From: Roseisolibacter agri
GTDB taxonomy: Bacteria > Gemmatimonadota > Gemmatimonadetes > Gemmatimonadales > Gemmatimonadaceae
Direction of reading: 5' to 3'
DNA: 64,000 bases
Assembly: GCF_030159095.1 (NCBI RefSeq)
Contig: NZ_BRXS01000004.1
Location: 62,001 to 126,000, forward strand
In this document: in pieces, positions 25,178-32,752 of the stretch
How positions within the stretch are numbered: the first letter of the stretch is position 1
How the letters are laid out: the number at the start of each line of letters is the position of its first letter
Made by a program: the position numbers and the translations under genes
The notes under the pieces: model-generated
The model's database searches: none
Told to the model about the DNA's origin: nothing
The model's input: only the letters and a program-made list of their open reading frames with translations

Positions 25178-26325
25178 ACGCGCTGAATGCCATGAACGCC
25201 ACGGGCGCGCCCCGCCGTCCGCGCCGCCGCCTGCGCCTGGCTGCCGCGCTGGCGGCCGGCCTCGTGCTGCTGGCGCTCACGCCGACGGGCTGCTTCCTCA
25301 GCCGCGCGGGCTACGAGCAGGGGCGCATCCTCGCGCGACGCAAGCCGATCGCGCAGCTGGTGGAGCAGGGCGGGGTGGACGCGCGCACGCGCGACAAGCT
25401 GCGGCTGGTGCTGGACGCGCGCCGCTTCGCGGTGGACTCGCTCGGGCTGGACGCGGGGCGCAGCTTCACGCGCTACACCGACATCGGGCGCGACACGCTG
25501 GTGCTCGTGCTGTCGGCGGCGCACCGCGACCGGCTGGAGGCGTACAGCTGGTGGTTCCCGATCGTCGGCCGCGTGCCGTACAAGGGCTACTTCGACTTCG
25601 GGGCGGCGCGGCGCGCGGCGCGCGGGCTGCGCGCGCGCGGCTTCGACGTCTACCTGCGGCCGTCGTCCGCGTACTCCACGCTCGGCTGGTTCGACGACCC
25701 GCTGCTGAACACGACGCTGCAGGAGGACTCGGTCGACCTCGCGAACACGGTGGTGCACGAGCTGACGCACAACACCTTCTACGCGCCGGGGCAGGCGGTC
25801 TTCAACGAGAGCTTCGCGAGCTTCGTCGGCGCGTACGGTAGCGGGCGGTACTTCGCGGTGCGCGGCGACACGGCGTCGGCGCGTCGGGCCGAGTCGCGCT
25901 GGGCGGACGACCAGCTGCTCGCCGGGTTCTGGCAGGCGCTCGCGTCGCGCATCGACTCGGCGTACGCGGCGCATCCGGGGCGCACGTCCGCCGACAGCGC
26001 GGCGCGCGTCGTGGCGCGCGACACGGTCTACGCGCGCGCGCGGCAGCTGCTCGCGGACTCGATCGGGCCGCGGCTCTCGGCGCTCGGGCCCACGCGCGCC
26101 GCGGCGTGGGCCGCGCGCGTGCAGCTCGACAACGCGTCGCTGCTGGCGCGCCGCACCTACGCGCGAGAGCTGGGGCTGTTCGAGGAGGTGCTGCGTCGCG
26201 AGGGCGGCGACGTGCGCCACGCGATCGCGCGCATCGTCGCGGTGGCGAAGGCGTCGCCGAAGGATCCGTACGCCGGGCTGCGGGCGTGGCTCACCGCGCC
26301 GCCGGAGCCGCGGCCGCTGCGGTAG
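25174..26325 (+). CDS. Putative zinc aminopeptidase (PF10023-like)
   Basis: The 383-residue protein has an N-terminal signal/lipoprotein segment (LTPTGC lipobox at about residue 38), RYTDIGRDTLVLVLSAAHRD and VPYKGYFDF motifs, HELTH at residues 195-199 as the zinc site, and FNESFASFVG with Glu212 as a candidate third ligand. This combination matches the putative aminopeptidase family PF10023, whose members are mostly uncharacterised lipoproteins. Its start overlaps the stop of the PorV-like gene, so translation is coupled. It is the last gene before the hairpin cluster at 26341-26612. Confidence 0.8.
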   Translation: MNALNAMNATGAPRRPRRRLRLAAALAAGLVLLALTPTGCFLSRAGYEQGRILARRKPIAQLVEQGGVDARTRDKLRLVLDARRFAVDSLGLDAGRSFTRYTDIGRDTLVLVLSAAHRDRLEAYSWWFPIVGRVPYKGYFDFGAARRAARGLRARGFDVYLRPSSAYSTLGWFDDPLLNTTLQEDSVDLANTVVHELTHNTFYAPGQAVFNESFASFVGAYGSGRYFAVRGDTASARRAESRWADDQLLAGFWQALASRIDSAYAAHPGRTSADSAARVVARDTVYARARQLLADSIGPRLSALGPTRAAAWAARVQLDNASLLARRTYARELGLFEEVLRREGGDVRHAIARIVAVAKASPKDPYAGLRAWLTAPPEPRPLR

Positions 26326-26340
26326 GCGGCTGCGTGATCG

Positions 26341-26460
26341 GGAACTGCAGGACAGGATGACAGGATGACCAGGAGGCTCCATGGAGCGCGACATCCCATG
26401 CGCTGCGCGGAGCCTCCTGGTCATCCTGTCATCCTGTCAAAGCAGTTCGTCGTTCAGGGG
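26341..26460. repeat. Long hairpin repeat, copy B
   Basis: Bases 26342-26380 and 26409-26446 form an inverted repeat of about 38 bp, interrupted only near a CAG/CTT difference. Both arms contain tandem GACAGGAT units (or their complement) next to CCAGGAGGCTCC. The loop core is GCGCGACATCCCATGCGC, closely matching copies A and C. It lies just after the aminopeptidase stop and before a minus-strand gene end. Confidence 0.85.
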
Positions 26461-26496
26461 GCGGCGCGCGCGAGCCCTTTGGCTTCTGGGGGCGAT

Positions 26497-26605
26497 ACGG
26501 ATACTCCGGATGAAGCGGATGCTCCGGATCGCCCCGCCTGACGGCGATGTCCCATGCGCCGGAGCGGAGCGATCCGTTCGATCCGCTCGATCCGGAGCAT
26601 CCGCG
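26497..26605. repeat. Long hairpin repeat, copy C (same core, different periodic stem)
   Basis: The stem arms are 26498-26532 and 26569-26603, with 28 of 35 positions paired. Both arms have a 9-base period: CGGATNNNN on the left and GATCCGNTC-like on the right. The loop holds GGCGATGTCCCATGCGCCGG, the same core as copies A and B, although the stems are unrelated in sequence. Confidence 0.75.
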
Positions 26606-26655
26606 TCCCTCCAAGAGGCAATGTGGCCCGGCGTGTTGGCAGGTGAGCCGTCCGA

Positions 26656-27555
26656 CTATCCCGGCGACTGTCCACGCGACTCCTCGCGCTCGCGCGCCAC
26701 GCGGGTGGACTCCGCCAGCCAGGCCAGCGAGTCGGCACGACGGCGCACGCGCGCCTGCGTCCGCTCGAACATCGCGCGCACCTCGGCGTCGCTCACCGCC
26801 GGTGGGCGCGGTCCGCCGAACGACAGGCGCCGCGAGATCGTGAGCGCGGGGCGCCGTCCCTTCTCCTGCACCTGAGCCGCGGCATCCCGCCGCTGCCAGT
26901 CCACGATCGCGGCGCGCGCGAGGTCGCGCCGCCCGTCGGCGGACAGCCCCGTCGCGCCGACCGGGGCGAGCGCCTTGCCCGCGTCGTCGCTGCCGACGGG
27001 GATCCGCCCGCGCAACGCGTGCTCCGAGAGGTCGGCGCGCATCGCCGCGAGCGCGGAGTCGCGCCGCGCGCTGTCGAGCGGCGCGTGGTCCGGCCGCGGC
27101 GTGCCGAGTCGGAGTGCTCGCGCATCGACGCCGGGCGGGACGTAGCCACGCGGGCGCGCCAGACGCGAGTCCACGCCCGCGCGCGACGCGATGGGCAGGC
27201 GGGGTACTGCCGGGAGCGTCCCTGTCGGCGTGGCGCCGGTCGGCGGTTCGGAGGTCGGACCCACGATCGGCGCGGGCGGCGCGACGGCGCCTGATCCCTC
27301 CGCGGGACCGTCGGTCGTCGCGCGCGGCGGTGCTGCGGTCGGCGCGGTCGCGTCGGACGAACGCGGCGCCACGAACACAACGCGCTCGCCCGGGATCGGC
27401 GCGCGAGGCCCCGGCAACAGCCAGCCGCCGCGCGAGCGCGCGCTCGCCACCACGGCGAGGAGCATGGCGGCCGTGAGCAGCGCGCCGGGCGCCACGCCCG
27501 CCGCCCGCGCCAGCCACGGATGGCGTCCTCGCTGCTGCGTCTCGACGTTGGGCAT
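26656..27555 (-). CDS. Hypothetical protein with one membrane segment
   Basis: This 299-residue protein has a transmembrane segment at about residues 20-38 (GALLTAAMLLAVVASAR), a Pro/Ala/Thr-rich linker, and a charged, mostly helical C-terminal part with AMFERTQARVRRRADSLAWL. No family is recognised. ATG 27555 is the clear start. It lies 105 bases downstream of the helicase gene on the same strand and ends against the hairpin cluster. The reading frame was chosen over neighbouring open frames because it has the most protein-like composition. Confidence 0.55.
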   Translation of the reverse strand: MPNVETQQRGRHPWLARAAGVAPGALLTAAMLLAVVASARSRGGWLLPGPRAPIPGERVVFVAPRSSDATAPTAAPPRATTDGPAEGSGAVAPPAPIVGPTSEPPTGATPTGTLPAVPRLPIASRAGVDSRLARPRGYVPPGVDARALRLGTPRPDHAPLDSARRDSALAAMRADLSEHALRGRIPVGSDDAGKALAPVGATGLSADGRRDLARAAIVDWQRRDAAAQVQEKGRRPALTISRRLSFGGPRPPAVSDAEVRAMFERTQARVRRRADSLAWLAESTRVAREREESRGQSPG

Positions 27556-27660
27556 GCGGCACGCGTGGGCGACGGCCGACGCGAGCCCGTCCCGCGTCCG
27601 ACCACGCGTTGGACACGCGCCGGCGCCGCGGGGATGCCGCCTACGCCGCGCATCCTCCGG

Positions 27661-29766
27661 TCAGCCCGCGAACTTCCCGCGGAGCAGCGCGCGCAGGTCC
27701 AGCCCCGCCGCGGCCGCGGGCGGCGCGGCGGGCTGCGGCTCGCCGGCGGCGTGGCCCACCACGACGCGCTGCATCGTCGCGCGCACGCCGCGGTCGAGGA
27801 AGCGCGACAGCTGGTCGATCGAGTAGTCGGCGCCCATGCGCGAGTTGTACGCGTTGAGCGGATAGGTCACGTACAGCTCGTGCCGCGCGCGCGTCAGCGC
27901 GACGTAGAGCAGCCGGCGCTCCTCCTCCAGCTGGTCCGGATCGCCCGCCGCGCGCGCGAGCGGGAACATCCCGTCCGCCGCCCAGATCACGAACACGGCG
28001 TCCCACTCCTTGCCCTTGGCCGAGTGCACGGTGCTGAGCACGAGCGCGTCGTCCTCGCCTGGCTCGTCCGCGCCCGCGAGGTCCTGCGTCGCGCTCGGCG
28101 GCTCCAGCGCGAGCGCGGAGAGGAAGGCGGCGCGGTCCGCGTACCCCGCCGCGATCGTCTGCAGCTGCTCGAGGTCCGCCAGCCGCGGCTCCGCGTTGTC
28201 GTAGCGCTCGCGCAGCAGCGCGTCGTACATGCGGCGGATCATCCCGATCTCGGCGCCGAGGTCGGGCGTCGCGCGCCGCACCGCGCGCGTCAGCTCCGCG
28301 AGCAGCGTCGCCAGCCGGCCGTGCCACTCGCGCGCCTTGGGCGGCGGCGTGAAGCGCGACAGCCCCGACGCCTCCCACCCCGCTTCGGCCACGGCGTCGA
28401 TCGCCGCGCGTGCGGTCACGTCGCCCACGCCGGGGAGCAGCAGGAGCAGGCGATACCAGCTCACCTCGTCGCGCGGGTTCTCCAGCACGCGCAGGAACGC
28501 CAGCACGTCCTTCACGTGCGCGGCCTCCAGGAACTTCAGCCCGCCCCACTTCTCGTACGGGATGTTGCGGGCGGTGAGCTCGATCTCGAGGTCGGCCGAG
28601 AGGTAGCCCGCGCGGAAGAGCACCGCCATCTCGCGCAGCGGCATCCCCTCCTCGTGCAGCTCCAGCACGCGGTCCACGACGAAGCGCGTCTGCTCGCCCT
28701 CGTCCTTCGCGCTCACCAGCCACGGCGCCTCGCCGCCCGCGCGCTCGGTCCACAGCCGCTTGCTGAAGCGCTCCTCGGCGCGGGCGATCAGCTCGTTCGA
28801 CGTGTCGAGGATGGCCTGCGTGGAGCGGTAGTTCTGCTCGAGCGTGACCATCCGCGTGCCGGGGAACTGCTGCGGGAAGTCGAGGATGTTGCGGAAGTGC
28901 GCGCCGCGGAACGAGTAGATGCTCTGCGCATCGTCGCCGACGACGGTGAGGTTGCGGTGCAGCTTCGTCATCCCGCGGAGGATGCGCGCCTGCAGCACGT
29001 TCGTGTCCTGGTACTCGTCGACGAGGACGTGGTCGTACAGCCCCGCGATCGTCGCGCCCAGCTGCGGCGCGTCGAGCATCCCCGCCCAGAAGAGCAGGAG
29101 GTCGTCGTAGTCCACGAGGTTGCGCTGCGCCTTGCGGTCCACGTAGTCGGCGTAGACGCGCTTGAAGTCGTCCACGCGCTCCGCGAAGTGCGGGTAGTCG
29201 CGGCCGAGGATGTGCTCCAGCTCGAGGCCCGTGTTGACGTGGCGCGAGTAGACCGCCTGCAGCGTCTCCTTCTTCGCGAAGCGCTTCGTGGGCGGGTCGC
29301 CGGCGCGCCGCTTCTGGTCCGCCAGCCCCAGCGCCGCGCGCGAGAGCTGCATCAGGTCCTCGGCGTCGCCCTGGTCCATGATCGTGAAGTCCTGCGCGAT
29401 GCCGGCCGCCTGACCGTAGCGCCGCAGCAGGCGGTGCGCGGTGGCGTGGAACGTCCCGCCGTGCACGCGCTGGCTCACCGAGCCCACCAGCCGCTCCACG
29501 CGCTGCAGCATCTCCTGCGCGGCGCGGCGCGTGAACGTCAGCAGGAGGATGCGCTCCGGCGGCACGCCGCGGGCGATCAGCTGCGCGACGCGGTGGATGA
29601 GCGTGCGCGTCTTGCCCGTGCCGGCGCCGGCGATGACGAGCAGCGGCCCGTCGCCGTGCGCGGCGGCCGCGTGCTGCGCGGGGTTGAGCTCCGCGGAGAG
29701 GTCGCGCGTCTCGGGCGCGGGGACGGCGCGTGGGCGCGGGACGTAGACGCGGGGCGAGTCCGACAT
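27661..29766 (-). CDS. UvrD/PcrA/Rep-family DNA helicase
   Basis: The 701-residue superfamily 1A helicase has motif I GAGTGKT (47-53), motif Ia LLTFTRRAAQEM, motif II DEYQDT (250-255), motif III VVGDDAQSIYSFRGA, motif IV LEQNYRST, motif V VLSTVHSAKGKEWDAVF and motif VI EERRLLYVALTRA. It unwinds DNA 3'-5' in repair or replication restart. The sequence is closer to UvrD/PcrA than to AddA/RecB, having no nuclease domain; the exact member cannot be fixed, so no symbol is given. ATG 29766 lies 8 bases after a TATATT hexamer, which suggests a leaderless message. Confidence 0.92.
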   Translation of the reverse strand: MSDSPRVYVPRPRAVPAPETRDLSAELNPAQHAAAAHGDGPLLVIAGAGTGKTRTLIHRVAQLIARGVPPERILLLTFTRRAAQEMLQRVERLVGSVSQRVHGGTFHATAHRLLRRYGQAAGIAQDFTIMDQGDAEDLMQLSRAALGLADQKRRAGDPPTKRFAKKETLQAVYSRHVNTGLELEHILGRDYPHFAERVDDFKRVYADYVDRKAQRNLVDYDDLLLFWAGMLDAPQLGATIAGLYDHVLVDEYQDTNVLQARILRGMTKLHRNLTVVGDDAQSIYSFRGAHFRNILDFPQQFPGTRMVTLEQNYRSTQAILDTSNELIARAEERFSKRLWTERAGGEAPWLVSAKDEGEQTRFVVDRVLELHEEGMPLREMAVLFRAGYLSADLEIELTARNIPYEKWGGLKFLEAAHVKDVLAFLRVLENPRDEVSWYRLLLLLPGVGDVTARAAIDAVAEAGWEASGLSRFTPPPKAREWHGRLATLLAELTRAVRRATPDLGAEIGMIRRMYDALLRERYDNAEPRLADLEQLQTIAAGYADRAAFLSALALEPPSATQDLAGADEPGEDDALVLSTVHSAKGKEWDAVFVIWAADGMFPLARAAGDPDQLEEERRLLYVALTRARHELYVTYPLNAYNSRMGADYSIDQLSRFLDRGVRATMQRVVVGHAAGEPQPAAPPAAAAGLDLRALLRGKFAG

Positions 29767-29774
29767 GGCCCCGG

Positions 29775-29780
29775 AATATA
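29775..29780 (-). promoter_or_regulatory. -10-like TATATT immediately upstream of the helicase
   Basis: On the minus strand TATATT ends 8 bases before ATG 29766 and no Shine-Dalgarno lies between. This fits a leaderless transcript, as proposed for dnaE and lipB. Confidence 0.45.
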
Positions 29781-29844
29781 GACCGAAGCCGAGGCCGGGA
29801 TGAGCCGCGGTGGGGTGGAGCACGCTTGCACCGCACCTCGCATC

Positions 29845-29858
29845 GTCCCACTGTGGGG
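29845..29858. promoter_or_regulatory. GTCCCAC-T-GTGGGG imperfect palindrome
   Basis: These arms, related to those at 14150 and 39787, lie 23 bases before the multicopper oxidase start and just upstream of its ribosome site. The spacing is only one base and the last base pair is imperfect. Confidence 0.3.
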
Positions 29859-29880
29859 CCGACTGCACCCGAGAGGTGGC

Positions 29881-31842
29881 ATGCGACCGCTCACGCTGGT
29901 CCTCGCCGCGCTCGCGCTGGCCCCGACGGCACGCGTCCACGCGCCGTCGCTCCCCCGCGATCCGACGCCCACGCCTCCGGCCGTCGCCGAGGCGGCCATC
30001 AACCGCAACCTGCGCCCCGCGGGCACGCTGCGCGACGGCGTGCTGACGCTGCGGCTGGAGGCGCGGCGCGCGACCTGGCACCCGGAGGCGGACGACGGCA
30101 TCGGCATCGTCGTACATGCGTTCGGCGAGGCCGGCCGGCCCACCGAGATCCCCGGGCCGCTGGTGCGCGTGCCGGTCGGCACCGAGGTGCGGCTCTCGGT
30201 GCGCAACACGCTCGACTCGACGCTCGTGCTGCGTGGGCTGCACGCGCGTCCCGCCGCGACGGGCGACACGATAGCCGTCGCGCCCGGCGCCACGCGCGAG
30301 GTCGCGTTCGCGCTGCGCGAGGTGGGCACCTTCCTCTACTGGGCGCGCACGGGCAGCGACACCTCGCTCGCCGCGCGCGAGGGCGCCGACAGCCAGCTCT
30401 CGGGCGCGATCGTCGTGGACGCCGAGGGTGCGCGCACGACCGACCGCGTGCTGGTGGTGGGCGTCTGGGCGCGCACGCGCCTCGACCCGGCCGCCGCCGA
30501 CGCGCCGTGGGGGCTGGCGACGGTGATGAACGGCAAGTCGTGGCCGCACACCGAGCGCCTGACGTACGACGTGGGCGACACGGTGCGCTGGCGCGTCGTG
30601 AACGCCAGCCCGCGCGCGCACCCGATGCACCTGCACGGCTTCTACTTCCACGTCGAGAGCCGCGGCGACGGGATGCGCGACTCGACGTACGCGCCCGCGC
30701 GTCAGCGCATGGCGGTGACGGAGTTCCTGCTCTCGCGCAGCACGATGGCGGTGCGCTGGGTGCCGGAGCGGGCGGGGAACTGGCTCTTCCACTGCCACCT
30801 GGCGGCGCACGTCGGGAGCAACGCGCGCCTGCACCCGCCGCTCGGCGGCGCATCGGTCGCGGCCGTGCGTGCGGAGGCGGGGGGCGAGGTCGTCCGCGCG
30901 GACGCGATGGGCGGGCACGCCGACCACGGCATGTTCGGGCTCGCGGTGGGGCTGCACGTCCGCCCGGCGCCCACGGTTGGGGGCCAGGTCACCGCGGTGC
31001 AGCAGCGGGAGCCGCGTCGGCTGCGGCTGCTCGTCACCGAGCGGCCCGCGGTCTACGGCGCGGCGCCGGGGCTGGCGTTCGTGCTGCAGCGCGGCGACGT
31101 GGCGCCGGCGGACGACTCGGTAGCGGTGCCCGGCTCCATGCTGGTGCTGGAGCGCGGCGAGCCGGTGCGCATCACCGTCGTCAACCGCACCCGCGAGGCG
31201 ACCGCGGTCCACTGGCACGGGCTGGAGATCGAGAGCTTTCCCGACGGCGTGCCCGGATGGAGCGGCGCGCCCGGCCGCCTGATGCCGCCCATCGCGCCGC
31301 GCGACTCGTTCGTGGCGGAGTTCACGCCGCCGCGCGCGGGGACCTTCATGTACCACGCGCACCTGGACGAGGCGCGGCAGATCGGGACCGGGCTCTATGG
31401 CGCGCTGCTGGTGCTGGAGCCCGGGCAGTCGCTCGACCCGGCCACGGACCGCATCCTGGTGTTCAGCCGCGGCGGGCCGCCGGAGCTGGGCGACACCGCG
31501 CCGATGCTGGTGAACGGCCGCTCGCCCGCCGACACGGTGGAGCTGACCTCGGGCGTCGCGCACCGCGTCCGGCTGGTGTTCATCCAGCCGAACGGCGCCG
31601 CGCGGCTGCGCGTCGTCGGCGCCGGACCCGCGGACACGTCGCTCGTGGTCTGGCGGCCACTGGCGAAGGACGGGGCGGACCTGCCGGCCGCCTACGCGCG
31701 GCCGCGCAGCGCGCTCGCGATCGTGGCAGTGGGTGAGACGTACGACTTCGCGCTCACGCCGCGCGCGCCGGGCCTCTACCGCATGGAGCTGTTCGCGCCG
31801 CGCGACGGCACGACGCGGACGGTGATGCTGCGCGCGCGCTGA
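29881..31842 (+). CDS. Multicopper oxidase with reordered copper-binding domains
   Basis: The 653-residue secreted protein has a signal peptide to about residue 20 and four cupredoxin-like regions. The first (about 40-180) has lost its His ligands. The second carries HPMHLHG (247-253) and HCHLAAH (304-310), which normally lie in the last domain. The third carries HWHG (444-447) and HAH (492-494), which normally lie in the first domain. The fourth is beta-rich. All ligands for a trinuclear cluster and most of a type 1 site are present, so oxidase activity is plausible. The usual axial Met position is Ala/Asn; Met351 in HGMFGL could substitute. ATG 29881 follows GAGAGG. Confidence 0.85.
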   Translation: MRPLTLVLAALALAPTARVHAPSLPRDPTPTPPAVAEAAINRNLRPAGTLRDGVLTLRLEARRATWHPEADDGIGIVVHAFGEAGRPTEIPGPLVRVPVGTEVRLSVRNTLDSTLVLRGLHARPAATGDTIAVAPGATREVAFALREVGTFLYWARTGSDTSLAAREGADSQLSGAIVVDAEGARTTDRVLVVGVWARTRLDPAAADAPWGLATVMNGKSWPHTERLTYDVGDTVRWRVVNASPRAHPMHLHGFYFHVESRGDGMRDSTYAPARQRMAVTEFLLSRSTMAVRWVPERAGNWLFHCHLAAHVGSNARLHPPLGGASVAAVRAEAGGEVVRADAMGGHADHGMFGLAVGLHVRPAPTVGGQVTAVQQREPRRLRLLVTERPAVYGAAPGLAFVLQRGDVAPADDSVAVPGSMLVLERGEPVRITVVNRTREATAVHWHGLEIESFPDGVPGWSGAPGRLMPPIAPRDSFVAEFTPPRAGTFMYHAHLDEARQIGTGLYGALLVLEPGQSLDPATDRILVFSRGGPPELGDTAPMLVNGRSPADTVELTSGVAHRVRLVFIQPNGAARLRVVGAGPADTSLVVWRPLAKDGADLPAAYARPRSALAIVAVGETYDFALTPRAPGLYRMELFAPRDGTTRTVMLRAR

Positions 31843-31852
31843 CGGCGCGCGT

Positions 31853-32617
31853 CTACGCGGAGACCGCCGCCGGCACCTCAGCGTCGGCGGGGAGTCGCGC
31901 GCGCAGCTCGTCGGGCGTGAGGAACACGGGCACGAGGTCGAACACGCGGCCGAAGCCGCGCGCGACCTCGCGTCCCACGCGCTCGACGCTCGCCTCGCGC
32001 CCCGCGCCCAGCTCGCGCGCCACGGACGTCATGTCGACGCCCGCGATCCCGCACGGCACGATGAGGTCGAAGAAGCGCAGCGGCTCCATCGTCACGTTGA
32101 GCGCGAAGCCGTGCCACGTGACCCAGTCGCGCGCGTGCACGCCGATCGACGCGAGCTTGCGCGACACGACGGCGCCGGCTGCGTCGCGCGACTCGACCCA
32201 GACGCCCGTGTAGCCCGCGCTCCGCGTGCCCGCGAGGCCGAACGGCGCGATCCCCTCGATCAGCGCCTCCTCGACCTGCCGCAGGTACCAGTGCAGGTCC
32301 TTGCGGTGCCGCTTGAGGTCGACGATCGGATAGCCGACGAGCTGGCCCGGCCCGTGGAAGGTGACGTCGCCGCCGCGCTCGATCTCGTGCACCTCGATCC
32401 CGCGCGCGCGCAGCGCCTCGGCCGGCAGCGGCAGGCTGCTCGCCTTCGTCGAGCGGCCGAGCGTGAACACCGGCGGGTGCTCGACGAGGAGCAGCACGTC
32501 CTCGGCGATGGCGCCGGTGATGCGCGCGCGTGCCACAGCGCGCTGCAGCGCGAGCCCCTCGGCGTACGGCATGGTGCCGAGCGCGACGACGAACAGACGG
32601 CGGGGAGGCGAGGACAT
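31853..32617 (-). CDS. lipB: Octanoyl-[acyl-carrier-protein]:protein N-octanoyltransferase
   Basis: The 254-residue LipB transfers octanoate from ACP to the lipoyl domains of 2-oxoacid dehydrogenases; LipA then inserts sulfur. It has the family motifs LLVEHPPVFTLGR, RGGDVTFHGPGQLVGYPI, the catalytic Lys154 in RKLASIGVH and the catalytic Cys189 in IVPCGI. The C-terminus is about 25 residues longer than in E. coli. The start ATG 32617 lies 7 bases after TTAATT without a ribosome site, which suggests a leaderless message. It converges on the multicopper oxidase with an 11-base gap and no strong terminator. Confidence 0.96.
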   Translation of the reverse strand: MSSPPRRLFVVALGTMPYAEGLALQRAVARARITGAIAEDVLLLVEHPPVFTLGRSTKASSLPLPAEALRARGIEVHEIERGGDVTFHGPGQLVGYPIVDLKRHRKDLHWYLRQVEEALIEGIAPFGLAGTRSAGYTGVWVESRDAAGAVVSRKLASIGVHARDWVTWHGFALNVTMEPLRFFDLIVPCGIAGVDMTSVARELGAGREASVERVGREVARGFGRVFDLVPVFLTPDELRARLPADAEVPAAVSA

Positions 32618-32624
32618 GCGCGGA

Positions 32625-32630
32625 AATTAA
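32625..32630 (-). promoter_or_regulatory. -10-like TTAATT just upstream of lipB
   Basis: On the minus strand TTAATT ends 7 bases before the lipB ATG. It is AT-rich against a GC-rich background and no Shine-Dalgarno follows, so the start is probably leaderless. Confidence 0.4.
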
Positions 32631-32663
32631 CCGAACGCGGATGGCCGGCGCACCGATCGGCGT

Positions 32664-32692
32664 TTGACAGCCCGCCCGGAAATTCCTAGCGT
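32664..32692 (+). promoter_or_regulatory. Promoter TTGACA-17-TAGCGT for SusC/SusD pair 2
   Basis: A consensus -35 TTGACA (32664-32669) and TAGCGT (32687-32692) are separated by 17 bases. The expected start site is about 54 bases before the SusC GTG at 32753. It is the best sigma-70-type promoter in the window. Confidence 0.7.
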
Positions 32693-32752
32693 GCCGGCAC
32701 ATACCGCTTTCACCGCCGGCCGGACGCCAACCCCGTGAACCGGGAGGGTCTC

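Larger units (their letters stand above)
26326..26655. other. Non-coding convergent gap holding hairpin copies B and C
   Basis: This 330-base stretch between two convergent stops (26325 and 26656) is filled mainly by two hairpin elements, copy B at 26341-26460 and copy C at 26497-26605. I see no gene, RNA gene or ordinary T-run terminator in it. The last 50 bases before the minus-strand stop show no structure. Confidence 0.7.

Noticed and set aside
27661-31563. Very long open frame across the helicase and, antisense, the multicopper oxidase
   Set aside because: Only the part from 29766 down has helicase motifs. The upstream extension has Arg/His/Ala-rich shadow composition opposite a gene with clear copper motifs; long open frames on the opposite strand are expected at this GC content.
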